Below, piece after piece: positions 1 through 12,429 of a stretch of DNA of 64,000 bases. A program made the translations under genes and the position numbers. How positions within the stretch are numbered: position 1 is the first letter of the stretch; every line of letters starts with the position of its first letter. The notes beneath the pieces are model-generated. The model did not search any database. It was given only the letters and a program-made list of their open reading frames with translations, and was not told the origin of the DNA. Origin of the DNA: Saccharina japonica (taxonomy: Eukaryota > Sar > Phaeophyceae > Laminariales > Laminariaceae); the NCBI GenBank assembly GCA_008828725.1, contig MEHQ01000067.1, positions 186,001 to 250,000 on the forward strand, given 5' to 3'.

Positions 1-969
1 TAGTACTGCGTGCGACAGAGAAGCAGCATCACCAGCAGCAGCAGAGTAGCAGAACCAGCCATTGTGATTGTATTGGAGTCAAGGATCAAATTTTGTTTCT
101 GACCTGTATAGAGTTTTAGCATCAGGATATACAGAATAGTAGTACGCGAACGCACAAACGAATCTTGGAACTTTGCGTAGGACACACACTGCCTGACATT
201 GGAATAGGAGTATGGTTCAACGTAGTACCGCATGAGCAGGAGCAGCAACAGCAAAGCAACAACGCAAGTCCGTGAATAGTTTCTGCCCCCCAACATTTGC
301 ATTGTTGTTTCCCCCGCAACATTGGTTATGTTCGCCCTTCTTCTCATTCCTCCTGCCTATTAATAGTCGTACCTCAGATCCGGTCTCATAACGCATCCCC
401 CCCCCCCCCCCTCCCCACTACGGTATGGTTAGGGTGTTTAGCACAAGCGCCATTGGTTTACTGACCTTGTTGTATTTGGCCTTGCAGTTGTTGTGGGAGT
501 TGGCTAATACTAGTAGCTGGGGGACTAAACGCGAAGCAGTGTTGTGCACCCAACCGGTATTCGGAGCGAGTGATCTCAGAAGGATCAAGAAATAGGGTAT
601 AACACGGTAACACATTTGAACGTACCACACGAGTTATTGTCATGAAAGTGGGTTGTTTATACGGGACATTGGCCTCTTTCGAGTATGAAGATATGTCCGA
701 ACGTGTGTATACAGATGTTAGCGGAGACGCACACACCTTGCCGGTTAACCCGATAAGCTACCATAATGTTCACCGATCATTCTTCTGGTTGCGCCAATTT
801 AGACGCTACTGTGTTGTAGCATACCATTAGGATCGATTCATGTACTGTCCTCTGTGCTCTGTTACGTGTATAAAGGGGTATGGAAACCAGTGCATTGGGT
901 AACCACCAACACTATACACTGTCACCGGAGTTTCTGAGTTGGCGCATTGCCGTCCTTGCGTCCCCCCAG
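1..969. other. Upstream DNA, presumed intron or 5' flank of the membrane-protein gene
   Basis: No exon could be supported here. A C homopolymer lies near 398-412. The stretch just before 970 reads as a pyrimidine-rich tract ending in CCCCCCAG, which fits a 3' splice site. This region is therefore probably intron, with earlier exons further left or unrecognised. An ATG at 880 is in frame with the next exon, so a start there cannot be excluded. Confidence 0.4.
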
Positions 970-3620
970 GGTGATCAGGATACCTGCCGGGCCGAAGTTG
1001 TATGTTCGCGATGCTCGGACGGGTGTGATGATGACATTCTCGAAGGTGTGACCTTTTCATCTAATAGTACGGTGCCTGCTGCAGACTGTAAAGTCCTACC
1101 GGTGGGCACCGACGCGTCAGGAGCCGGCACGACCTTGGCGACTCTCAATCTCGCCAAGGGATACTACCGCACCTCCAATGAGAGCCATATCGTTCTCATG
1201 TGCTACCAGAAGGACGCCTGTACAGGTGGCATCGACGCCGACAACTACTGTGCCGCTGGTTACAGAGGCCCCTGTAAGTGCAATGCCGAGAAGTAGTTGC
1301 ATAGGTTACAAGTGTATCATTTTATGTGAGTGCCCGCTATCAAGGAAATCTCGGTGGGACAAAAATGAACACCGGGGTGAGTGGTACTACGTCAGGTACC
1401 AACCTACGGACTTCTTCCTCTAACGCAGCCCATGATAACTGCTTAATGTACCGGTACTGGCTCTGCGTGAGCTCTTCATGCCGTGCCCAAAATTCACAAC
1501 GTTACCTGTCACCAGTAAACAGATTAACTTATACGGCTTTATGGTTTCGTCGTACACTGTTTTCATCCGACGCAAGAAGTATATGGCCTTGCGTATTTCC
1601 TCGCGCTTATACAATACTGCTGCGTGTCATTCGACGTGAACGTTTGCCCATTTTGGTACAATCGCAGACTGTGCGGTTTGCGAGGATAACTACGCGCCGG
1701 GTGTCGCGTATAGCTGCCACAAATGCTCCGGGCCGAGCTTGGGATCTGTAGTGGGGCTTGTTCTATCGACGCTGATGGTAATCTTGGGAGGGTTGGCTGT
1801 GGCTGTAGGGTACCTTGTGGCAGTGGTGAGCGTGGATGGCAATGCCGAGGAAGAGCAAGAGGCACTTCGTGGTTGCTGGAAGCGGAGGCTCCTGTCCTGT
1901 CACAGCTTCTTGATGAAGGTGTTCCCGCTTACGTCCATGAAGGTCATCGTGGTTGTTTGGCAAATCCTTACCCAGGTAAATGTGGTGCTCGACACAGGGC
2001 AATGCCTAGGGTGTGTCGCCAGGCCTAAATCACTGGCTTCTAGTATTGTCAGTGTGTAGGTATCGAAATAAAAACAAGGTTGCTTGCAATATACTGTCCG
2101 GTGCAAATATGCCGTCCCTTTCAGCATTGAATTATTTGGTGAAGTTACCCAGCATTTGGTCACCTGGGCACGACAATAATCACTCTTCTCGGTGTGTCAT
2201 TTCACACCCACGAATATTGTTTCAACGAGCATATATTGCCTATTTAGCGCGCTTGGTACGCGTTGCGAACGAACTTCGAATGCATCACGCCCTACATCGT
2301 CTTGGTATGGTTGTGCGTCCAGTTGGAGTTGGAAGGCAAGATTAAAACGTTCGCCAGGTACTCAAAAGACATCCGGCGATCATCCTGTCCCTCCTCGGTG
2401 TATTTGATATATACCAGTCAACTGCTGAGTACATCTGCCCGGTTACAGCACCATTAGAACAATAGGCCACTCGATCAAACGACCCGATCCCCGGATCACT
2501 TTCCCTCCTACACCCTTGTTACCCAAATGCAATGCGCCTTTGTTAGTTCGGCGCCATCGCTGGAGCAGTATACCCAGATGAGTACCAGGCTTTCCTCTCC
2601 AACCTGAGTCCGATCAACCTGGACATCGGCTTCCTTCTATCGTTTTCCTGTGTGGCGGACACCGATTTTTACGACCGTCTTCTGCTCACTACGACGATGC
2701 CACTCGTGGTGTTTACCGTGCTAGGCGGCACGTACGCAATCGCGAAAAAGCGAAACAAGGGGTACGAACTCGCAATACGCGCGGTGCAACACAAACATAT
2801 TGCCGCAGCGCTGTTCGTGACGTTCTTCATGTACTCGTCGGTTTCCTTCACGGTGTTCCAAACGTTTGTCTGCGACTTTCTCGACGACGGCGTTGAGTAC
2901 CTTCGCGCCGATTATAGTATATCCTGCTGGTCTGATCAGCACCGTAGGTACGTGGGGTATGCAGGCGTGATGGTGTTCGTGTATCCCATCGGCATACCGA
3001 CCGGCTTCATATGTTGGCTGACTCGTAACCGGCACGAACTCGTGAAGCCCGGCAGGGCGACGGTGGTGCATCTCCAGCCCTTTTCAGGTCTTTGGGCTGC
3101 GTACCGGCCATCACGCTTCTACTACGAGGTCGTGGAGTACTGCCGTCGGGTCGCGCTGACAGGGATCGCCGTGTTTATTTTCCCGGGTAGCGCCGCGCAG
3201 ATCGCGGTTGTGCTTTTGCTGTCGGTGGTGTTTTCGTTCATCTCCGAGACGCTGCAACCCTTTTCAAACAATGTCGAAATGTGGCTCTACCGTTGGGGAA
3301 ACGGCATCGTTATGTCGAGCATGTACGTGGCTCTTCTTCTAAAGTTCGACGTGTCTGAAGAGGACTCTTCGGTCGAATCGGCGTTCGCGGGTGTGCTGAT
3401 CGCGGCCAACGTGTTCATGATTGTTGCCATCCTAATTCAGTCGGCCCTTTTCGTTTTAGATTGGCGTGTTGGCGAGAACGTCGTCGAGGTGGTTGAACCA
3501 CGCGTTCACTACGCTCATACGTCGTCTGTGCGTATTATACCAGTTGTAGGAGACACAGAGGAGGCAAAATTGAATGCAGCAGGCGACCATGAGAAGCGCA
3601 CGGAGTCTTCCGTCAGTTAG
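970..3620 (+). CDS. Multi-pass membrane protein with Cys-rich ectodomain (3' part, three exons)
   Basis: Three exons join without breaking frame: 970-1273, 1668-1975 and 2547-3620 (stop TAG), giving about 561 residues. The first intron starts GTAAGT after a lone T and ends TCGCAG, so the split Tyr codon restores the Cys-rich run ...GP-Y-CAVC. The second intron (GTAAAT..TTAG) is phase 0. The first exon is rich in Cys and carries GYYRTSNES and CYQKDACTGG. The second completes the Cys-rich part and enters the first membrane helix (about residues 130-155). The third has further hydrophobic segments, a W-rich loop (SRFYYEVVEYCRRV) and a short polar tail. Order and motifs match a stramenopile family of large surface proteins that usually start with a signal peptide and an extracellular repeat region; that N-terminus is not seen. 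The ligand is unknown. I am confident of the exons and less so of the family name. Confidence 0.85.
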
Positions 3621-4482
3621 GAACAGGAAGTTGTCACGGTATGTGCCTCGACTAACCGGAAGCAGCCCTGGTATTTCGCGCGTCCGCCCTCACAGGGCCT
3701 CGTTGACGGTTTCCGTATAAATCGCAAACAAAAATGAGAGGCATTAAGTGTGCTTTTCAAACCCGCCTATTTCGAAGAATGCGTTGACCGATGACGTCAT
3801 GTTGATGAGTCGAGTTCATTTTGTTGCGGTACCAATGGTCATGTGTTTTTTTAACATACGCTCATCTTCGTTTTATGTCTCGTGCTTGTTGCTCTGCAGC
3901 GTTTATGTGGCTCCTCGCAGTCAATACGTATTTGGTATCGGTTTGCCGCCCAGGGTCTGACTTACAGCTGTAGAGAGTTCGAACTGACGCCGACCGGGTG
4001 TGCAGTATCCCGTGTCTGCTCATCACTAGGGCTTACACGAGTTCACGTTTTTTCGCTTCATGAAAGTGAGATAGTTCACGACTTCGTTTACAGACGTTGT
4101 GCCTTCGGAATGCGGAAGTGCGTTTGCAGTCTAGGGCCCGCAAAATACGGGCGGTCGAAAGCCCTTGTCATAGAAGTGTGGCCGGTTCGTATCCAACGCG
4201 TTTAACAGGGACAGGAAAGCTATAGAAGTAGAGTGCTGTGTTCGAGACACGCGAAGTGTTATGCTGGATGGTACATAGCAATCAAACCGTTGTACAGTAA
4301 AAGAAGAACCAAAACAGAACTGGTCTCTCCATATACACGTATTTCGTGTCGTGATTATGCCCCTGCGAGTTCTTGGCCAGTTGAGTCGCGTAACAACAGA
4401 CAGTTTATGATTGTGATCGGTTCATCCGCATCGCATACGTATCATAATTGAATGCGAGGTCAGCTGTTACGAAACTCGCGTG

Positions 4483-4752
4483 GCGATCCATTTGTTTAAC
4501 TTCAACGGGTGCTACGATCGAGGTACCACGTTAAGTCTGGACGTTTTCTGCATGCTGAGGCTCCTTAGACCAAAATCGACGGACTTTAGTTATTTTGTTG
4601 AGCTATTTCGAAGAGTGTACTTCGAACATTGTATAGTTCATCGGGTACCACTTTTAGCTTCCTCCAAAATGCATTGTTTGGTGAGGTATGGAGCTCTTCA
4701 GGTGAGGCGCTCATAAAAAACATGGTACCCCTCTATCGTAGCATGCTTCTTT
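4483..4752 (+). repeat. Degenerate interspersed repeat, copy A
   Basis: This segment is similar to 15890-16082 plus 16968-17015. Shared landmarks, in order, are GCTACG..GAGGTACCAC, TCGGACTTT-like text, ACCACTTTTAG, GGTGAGGTATG and a tail reading AAAAACATGG.(13).CTATCGTAGCATG. The second copy is interrupted by a transposon exactly between the GGTGAGGTATG block and the tail. A further tail-like fragment lies at 44205-44255. The type of element is unknown. Confidence 0.6.
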
Positions 4753-7700
4753 TGTATTCTGAAAGCAAATGCGTTTCGACCGACATGACTTGGACGAATG
4801 GTAGAGTTGTGGCATAGACGGGCCGCTTGATTGGCCAATAAATAGTTGACGGCTCCTTACAAGAACAGCTAAAGAAGGGATAAGGGAGAGGTGACTGTAC
4901 GGACATGTGCGGTGTGGAAACAGGGTGTTCAGTAACATCTTCCACACCCAAGACACTATATTTGTATACAAGTGTATGCTGTAGGTATTATGCAGTACGT
5001 GCGTTCGATGCCAAGGTACGTACTGTTTGTCCATTAAATCTACCACCACGACAATTAAATCGGTCTTGTCAAGCTGCCGAGTTCGGTTTCGGTGCGTACC
5101 GGTGACGATAGGAAGTATGATCCGTTTAACAAACACGTTTGCTTCAAGAAACTAGTTCCGTGTTATGCCTGTTGAGCCACACCACGTGAAGGGTTGCTTG
5201 TATACAATTGGATCAGGCCCATCGGCGGTCGAATGGGTGTAGGGCTCGTCAACCGGGGAAATTCCCTAGTGGCAACTAGGTTTGCTTACTAGCGAAATAT
5301 ATGGGTTGCATGTCTAGTCTTGACTTCTATGTTTCTTGTGTACAAATGTTATACGGTAATTTATGTTGATAGTCACCGCATTTCAGTATCTACGGGGTTG
5401 CGCATTGGTATTTATGAACCGGTTGAGTAGCTCACAACCCTGTCGCGAGGGGATTAATACGCATGCTGGTTTAATTCGATAGAATACACAAGCGGCAGCA
5501 TTCGCGAAGTATTGGTTTGTCGAGTGCCCTCTAAGCTTATAGGGTGCCCCCTACATTAGCAAGCGCGTTGGTTTTGCATCTCGGTGCCCTTTTGTCAATT
5601 ATGCACTAGTGTCCTCGATGAGAATAAGTGTATTCCCAGTTTGCACCTACACTCAACCAATCAAAACAGTTACATATGGCAGCAGTTCACGTCCTTACCT
5701 CTGCGACGGACATCTGTCATTTACCCAGACAAGCGGCACCATTGCCCTCTCATGCTCTCGGACGTCTTCTCAGCGTATGGGATATTATGTCCAAAGTGAG
5801 CGCCATGTCACCGGTGGTCGTGTCCTTACTGCTGAACTGCCGATACCCGCGCAGGTCGTAAGCGGCAACGTAGTTACGAACTGTTCACATCGATTGGTGA
5901 GTTATATGTAAAGCTGAGCTTTTACTGGATTCTCGAGCGGACACTCGGAAAACGTGGGTGGATCCGCGTGCACACAGAAGGTTTAAACCTACGACGTTTT
6001 CCGAACGATACTAAATATTCTGGTCTGATTTAAGTGCTGTGTTGGAACAAACTCTGCAGGCGTTTCTGGCGCCTCTCATCCCAGAATATCACCCTCCTGC
6101 GTGCATCAGTCAAGACTAACGTGGGAGGGTAACAAACCAGTTGTAAGGTGAATAAATATATTTAATAACAAGATAATAATGACAATGGCAATGCGTTTGT
6201 GTATTGAAGCTGGGAGGTTTGGATGGTGTACCTTTGTTCTCCATCTCTTTCAACCTAATGATACAGCTTCCAAAGCTTTACTCTAATCACACTGCGGGAA
6301 TGAGGGTGGCCGTTTGCACGGAATCTGTGTTTCCAACATGTTTCACTTCTCTCGCATGTCACGTTCGGTCGAATGTGTTGGACGTCTAGGATACTAATGC
6401 GTATTCTGCCAATATCTTTTACTATGTATGTGTTGGGTTGGGATGAGGCCTCCACCCGTTAATGATTATATCCCCCTCCATAGTGTATGGCTGTTGGTCG
6501 GGTTTGTAATGGTTGTTCTTAGCGCTTAGCTCGTCTGGTGCCTCATGTAGTTCGTGCCGTTTTCCTCTAGGCATGTATACTCATACTTCCATAAATGTTG
6601 CGTCTCTTCTTGGGAAACCTGTACGTAGTTTCGTGCACACTTGATAATTCGTGGTACTTGTTGGCTTGTGTGTACGCTTGAGAGTAGCTTTCCCCCTTTC
6701 TTTTCTTGGTGTGGTGGCGTAGAGTTTCCGGGAGTTTCCGGGATATTCCTCTGACCTCACCCGGTGCATTTAATACGCACGAGTGACGCCGTAGATAGTC
6801 TACATGGGTTACGCAATCCTGCTGGCGCACTTCAAGTAAGTTCCTTCGGTATAAAATTACCCACTTCCGATTGCACCCGCGCCTGGTGCTCCGGAGGAAA
6901 CTCGATCGGGAAAGCTGCTACCAGGAAAGCTTTGACGGTGTACCGACGGTATAACGATACTCGTCGAAATAATTATCAGACGTAATCAAACACTTGCGCC
7001 CCATATTTAAGGTTGTAGAAGAGTGTAAATAGCGGATGATATTTTATTTTAGCATCTGCCGATTGTTCCGGTGAAATCGAACGAATTCCTGCGTAACATC
7101 GTGACCGTTGACTCCACTATCCTACAGCAAGCAAACATTGTAGGATGTTGGAGACTATTTCATGATGTTCAATGGTCAGCGGTGGATCACTAGACACCCG
7201 TTGTTGGTATATAGTCGGGAGATCTAGCACGTTGAGGTACGAAGTGCGCACGCTACCGTCGCGATTGTTAATTTTGACCTACGTGCTAGCTGCCTACACC
7301 TACGTCGGATCGATGCAGCCACATTCGCGACATGTCACATGAACCCCCGCGGTTGAAACAAAACACCTGACACCTTGAAACTATATATGTTTACGATACA
7401 ACGCGTTCAAGACCCACCGTCAATAAATATAATGGAAAAACAGACACGGTACTCGTAGTGTACGTCCATGCAAATCACTACCCAAATTCTACTAAACAGA
7501 TGTGTTCAATAGGGCTACTAAATGTATCCGCTATCCTGCATGGAGCCCTGTTTACACCCTCGTAACCCCGTGCATGAATATAGAGCTCATGTATGTCAGG
7601 GGCGAACATAACGCGCATCTCACTTACTTTACGCCTCCAGCTCGACGACCAGTTGCGGTATCCTTGTTTATGTATGATGTGAGTGTAGTTCCAACTGTGA

Positions 7701-9062
7701 CCGGAGAACACCAAGTGGAATGGCTGGCTTGTGCAATAGGTGTGCTTAGGCGCCGCGGTTGTCCCTGTGTGAGTTGGATGATAACTTCTTGAAATAGGCC
7801 ATACTCATGGTGTATCCCAAGCGTACACCCAGATGGCCGGGTATTAAAACTCTCGGTGTATATGGAGGCAAGGTGGTAAGCATTGGGATCCAACAATGCT
7901 CATGGTATATCACACATAGACGATGACAACCATTTCTTCGTTATACGTCGCTACCGCCGTCGACGCGCTAATGCACGGTTCTGGTTGTTCGAATCTGCGG
8001 CAAATTGTCCGACCTTGCGCCAGACTTAAGAATGCATCTGCTTGTGATCTCTCATCCGACACTTGACATAGAGGGAACGGTATGTGCAACACGAATATGT
8101 ACGTTTAGCCGTGGAATCTCAGATGTGCGGATCGTCTTTGTATGCCAGTCGGTTTCATTTGCCGATGTAATACAGCGCAAGGACAACAAGCACGGGGCCT
8201 AAGGGCGCAACAGGCTGTTCGCCCGGTGAAATACAACGACGTTGCTGGATGCCTGTGACCACGGTCCCCATTTTGGCGCAACCGTAGCGACGTACGAGAT
8301 GGTTCAAGTTGAACGACCGACTTTTTGTCAGACGCGAACGCCGCTTGTAGTATCTACTCGAATGTCACATATTGAGAAGCATATCGACCGCCATCGACGG
8401 TGGAATAGAAGTTAAATACCGAGCTTTTTGTTGAGGTCCAAGGGCTGGCAATAGCGGCGAAATCTGTCCCGACAGACGGCGGGCGTTAAACAAGGTCAGA
8501 AACAGTCAGGCGTCTCCATATGAAACATCGATTTTATGTTCATATTGTTTCTTAACGATCCTGTTCCAGGTATAGGTTAAGGCATGTAAGACATGTACAT
8601 GTCTGTAAACAAAATCGCTCAAACCTTCGAACGACCTGACTGCTAAGGGTCAAAATAAAATCGTGTTTGACGCCAAAATATTATGCTATACTGAACCTAA
8701 GTAACACTAGGTGACTGCACCAAATAGCTTGCTCTACATTGAAAGCACAAACGTTTACGCCGTTCATAACAGAGAGAACTTGAACTTTTTTACGCGTGTT
8801 CTGTGAGCCCCTGCCGACACCTTGACGAACGGTCTGTGTTCTTTCGTTTTTTTTTCGTCGCGAATTTGGTGTGCCTTAAGGGCCAAAGATACAAGCTCAC
8901 ATATATGCAACAACCAATATCTGACGGAATAAAAACACACAAAAAGTATCACCGTGCGTTAACGGGTCGACAGGCGCATATATAACTCGTGGGCAACGTC
9001 CTGGGCCTATCTTCCCAAAACGGCGTGTTCGCTCGACTCTGCATATTTCGAATCCAGCGTGA

Positions 9063-9145
9063 CCCAGCATGTAGGTCCGGATTGATACTGTACAATGCAT
9101 CCGGACCTTGTCCTAGCATGGAGATCCGGACCTTGCGCCGGAATT
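9063..9145. repeat. Cluster of CCGGACCTTG motifs
   Basis: The motif ATCCGGACCTTG with a following CTAGCATGG-like or GCCGGAATTGG-like tail occurs twice in direct orientation (about 9100 and 9125) and once inverted (about 9065). Diverged copies recur near 13018 (CATCCGGACCTTGTGCTGCC) and 13470. The function is unknown. Confidence 0.45.
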
Positions 9146-9798
9146 GGGTATATATGCGTGCAGAGTTTGAAGAACTTATGCGCATGATCCTACGCGACTA
9201 TTGCATATCACTTATCTCCCGGTAGTCGCCGTTGTACCGTGTTATTGGGACCATGTCGGTCTAGGTCAACGAATGGCGGGCGTTCATAGATGGTAATTGC
9301 ATTGGGTATACATGCAACGATGCGCCCTACCACAGTAGGCTGTTGTCTAACACGGAGATTAGAATGCTGTAGCCAGTTGATCTCGGCTGTATATCACATG
9401 AACAACGGTCCGATAACTACATACATGATTGAGGGCATGCATAATGCAATGGTGAACAGGCTGCCTCATTCTGACGGAAAGAACCAAGATGACAAGACAT
9501 CTTGCTGAATTGCATTGTGTTAGATTCGATCCCTGCCGCATGTCGACGTCAGTGACAAGCTTCGTAGTGTAACCAAAGGAGCACGTGAGCCACCTTCTAA
9601 TTTCGGCGTTAAGCTGCAAAATCGACTGTTATCGTACGCCGCTTGGATTTGGGACGGGTGTCAAAATATTGTGAATTGCAACACTGCTGTAAATAACTGT
9701 GCCGTCGGTGCCTAGTCTCTACAGACACGCATCGACAAGGTAGCATCCTCTACAGTATACAACATCGGACCTGGCTCAATTTTGATAAATCTGATCAG

Positions 9799-9834
9799 CG
9801 ATACCATGCAGGTGGTCGATACCATGCAGGTGGT
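9799..9834. repeat. 18-bp direct duplication
   Basis: CGATACCATGCAGGTGGT occurs twice head to tail without mismatch. Confidence 0.9.
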
Positions 9835-10171
9835 ATCCCATGATTGGTCCCTTGTGTACGCCTAAAATTTACGTATTTGCCGAGCAGACAGTAAATAACT
9901 GTTTGCCTCCAACGAATCGAACAAAACGGCGAAGAAACGGACTATAAACGACAAGGGAAGACATATATTCGACCGTGGCTGTAGGCGTGCGGTGTGGTGC
10001 GCGACAGGTGCGTGCAACGGTGACAGTATATAGCGCTGGCTCTGGCCCGGCTGTTTGCGCACGTTTTTTAATGCGACTACTTGCAATGAGGTGTGGAGCT
10101 GGTGAAGTGTATGGCCCACGCCCTGCTGAATGTCTACGTCGACGACTGGTGATGTTTTGACATGAGGGGTA

Positions 10172-10371
10172 TACATTATTTGATTTTTTCGTGGCACGTG
10201 TCGCGACACGCCGCGGCATTTCGCGGCATGCCGCGACACCCCACGGCGTGTCGCGGCGAGTGTTGCGGGGAGTGTCGTGGCGAGGGTCGCTAACCCTAAC
10301 CCTAACCCTAACCCTGACCCTACGTGTCGCGACACGTCGCGACACGTGCCACGAAAACGTCAAATACTGTA
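10172..10371. mobile_element. Tc1/mariner-like MITE with TA ends
   Basis: The two ends form inverted repeats of about 36 bp that match at 33 positions. Left reads TACATTATTTGATTTTTTCG and right (reversed) TACAGTATTTGACGTTTTCG; both continue TGGCACGTGTCGCGAC. A TA on each side fits the TA target duplication of the Tc1/mariner superfamily. The interior is a series of palindromic CGCGACACG words plus a run of telomeric repeats. At 200 bp it has no transposase and could only move in trans. The superfamily call rests on the TA and the terminal CA and is tentative. Confidence 0.65.
10290..10321 (-). repeat. Interstitial telomeric repeat (CCCTAA)n
   Basis: Four CTAACC/CCTAA units are followed by one variant CCTGACCCT. 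Read on the minus strand this is TTAGGG, the telomere unit of many eukaryotes including several stramenopiles. It sits inside the inverted-repeat element, so it is not a chromosome end. Confidence 0.9.
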
Positions 10372-12298
10372 GATCCGTGGAATTCGGAAGATACTGGAAT
10401 AAGAAGACGACGATGGGCCAGGATCCCGGACATGGCAGTTTCTGTGCGACGAGGGCAACACCCCTTTGGCAGATATTTGATACGTAATAGGGACTCGTAT
10501 TATCCCGCAGCGAGCTCTGCGACTAAGTCCGAGCAGAGGGCTCGCTCAACAAGGTTCTAGGAACATTAATAAACTTTGATCATGAATATCGTGGAGTTGA
10601 AGATAGATTACATGGCACGGGGCTAGCTTTGGGCGATCACGAGTAGTGCAGCACCGGTGGCATCTACGTCATTTTGACGTGTCTGTACCATTATTTATGG
10701 CTAACAGGGCTCTGTCGTGGGTGTCGGTGCTGGCTTATGCAGGCACCAACAGCCTAACACCAGGGTTCTTTACGGTTTGGCGTCGTCACTGGCAATAAAA
10801 CACTGATTCGCTATGAAACCAGTACTATAACGAAGTCGAACAGACAAAAACGCGATCAAAGAGGGGCATACGACCAGGGGATCCAACCAACCAACTTGTG
10901 TTCCGACATCCATCGTGTAACCTGCTCAGTTGCGATTTCAATATTCCGGCCTTTTTGATAGAATCGCACAAACCGCCCACGGTTAAACATATGTTAAATG
11001 TAGCTCAACACCTACTGGTAGTTGCTGTTGCGAGCATGGTTGTTTCCGCGATACGATGGAGACACCCCGTTTCTGACGATTGTTGCACATCTACGACGAA
11101 ACATGCACCCCTTCCGAGAATGGGGCCAGCTTAGCGGATCCGTCGCCAGAACGCCAGTGGACCGTGTCGCCAAGGTTAGCGGTTAGATGGCGGACGGAGT
11201 GCCACGAGAGTTTATGCCGGCGACCAACGGTAGTGCCCCGAGTGTTATATTTAAGAGAACCACGACGGTACCTCTAGACGGAAGCGTGACATTGCTACGC
11301 GGCGTTCGCCAATTTACTACTCCCAGGACTTTTACGAAGCCTTTGCCGAATGCACTGCGCAGTGTGAGTTTGAGCGAGACTACAGACGGAAAGGGCGCGG
11401 TGGTCATCAGAGCGTTCAAGAGACCGAAAAGGTATGGGTAGGACCACCGACTGGGCCAGGCCGCCTCAAGTAACATATTACTTATTACAAAATGATCGGT
11501 GATGGCGCATAAGACTACTATAGTTTATCGAGAGTCAGCGGATTGAAACAACCCATCGTACAGACGTGGTTTCAATAGTTGAATCCGAAACTACTTTTTG
11601 GAAGTACGCACATGATAGCATTCCCTTCCAAAGCATTGAAAAGATAAATCGTTGAGGTTTTCGACGGATAATCATGACTATGCTGCCCACCATCCGGGTT
11701 ATCACATATACGGAGTGTAGAATAGACGTTTCCACGTTGGTAGTTCTTATTATCAGAGGCGACACCGCGCGTATCACGCATGTAGCGCGGGGGTGAACTT
11801 TCCCGGTTAAGGCCCCCCTGTTTCGGGGCGGAAGACCTCAACGAATCTAGTACGTACTCGAAATAATCGATGAAGGTTATACAAAAGAACACTGCCGTCG
11901 TATCAAACATTCGGTTATACCTGTCTACCTACGACGCAAGTATATTACCTGGCAGACCGCACTTAACTTTACCTGAATACACAATGAATAATACGAACCT
12001 GGACGTATACTTATTTTCTAATCGGCGTTAAGTGATGCCATAAATTCAGCTCCTGCACATATCAAGTACAGCGTGGGGAAGACAGCAGTTTAGGTTAGAA
12101 TATGCCCCTATGCTGTATGCCGCTACTCCATCTCGCTTTGAATGTAGGAAAGGGCTGTATAATACAATCTCCGCGAGTAGTGTTACGAGCTGGTCCAGCC
12201 AAGACCAGAACGCCCCATTCAAATGCACTTTCGGGGCTCAGTTTTTTTAATCTTGATCTGAAATTTGGTGTGGGGACACTTCATCGTAGAACACAACT

Positions 12299-12429
12299 AT
12301 TCAAGCGTGCACATCAGAGAAAAAAAATGTTGGTAGGGGGGTTAAGACGGTTTCGATATAAATCCGATTGGTATTTTGGCCAAAATATAGGTAAAAAAAA
12401 AAAAAAAGTCGCGATGTGCACGCTTGAAT
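12299..12429. mobile_element. Small inverted-repeat element (MITE-like)
   Basis: ATTCAAGCGTGCACATC at 12299-12315 recurs inverted at 12413-12429 with no mismatch. Outside these arms the flanks stay weakly inverted: TGAAATTT..GACACTTCAT on the left and its diverged complement near 12440-12480. The whole hairpin may therefore span about 12250-12490. The interior has two A runs and no coding capacity. No clean target duplication is visible. Confidence 0.55.

Larger units (their letters stand above)
3621..10171. other. 6.5 kb without a recognisable gene
   Basis: Only short ORFs occur, none with a recognisable domain, and no exon pair with matching splice phase was found. The stretch contains one copy of a degenerate interspersed repeat (4483-4752), a small cluster of a CCGGACCTTG motif (9063-9145) and an 18-bp direct duplication (9799-9834). 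Otherwise I see nothing. Confidence 0.5.

Noticed and set aside
11183-11476. Overlapping ORFs of 84 and 97 codons on opposite strands
   Set aside because: Neither has a recognised motif or clear splice sites, and the strand cannot be decided.
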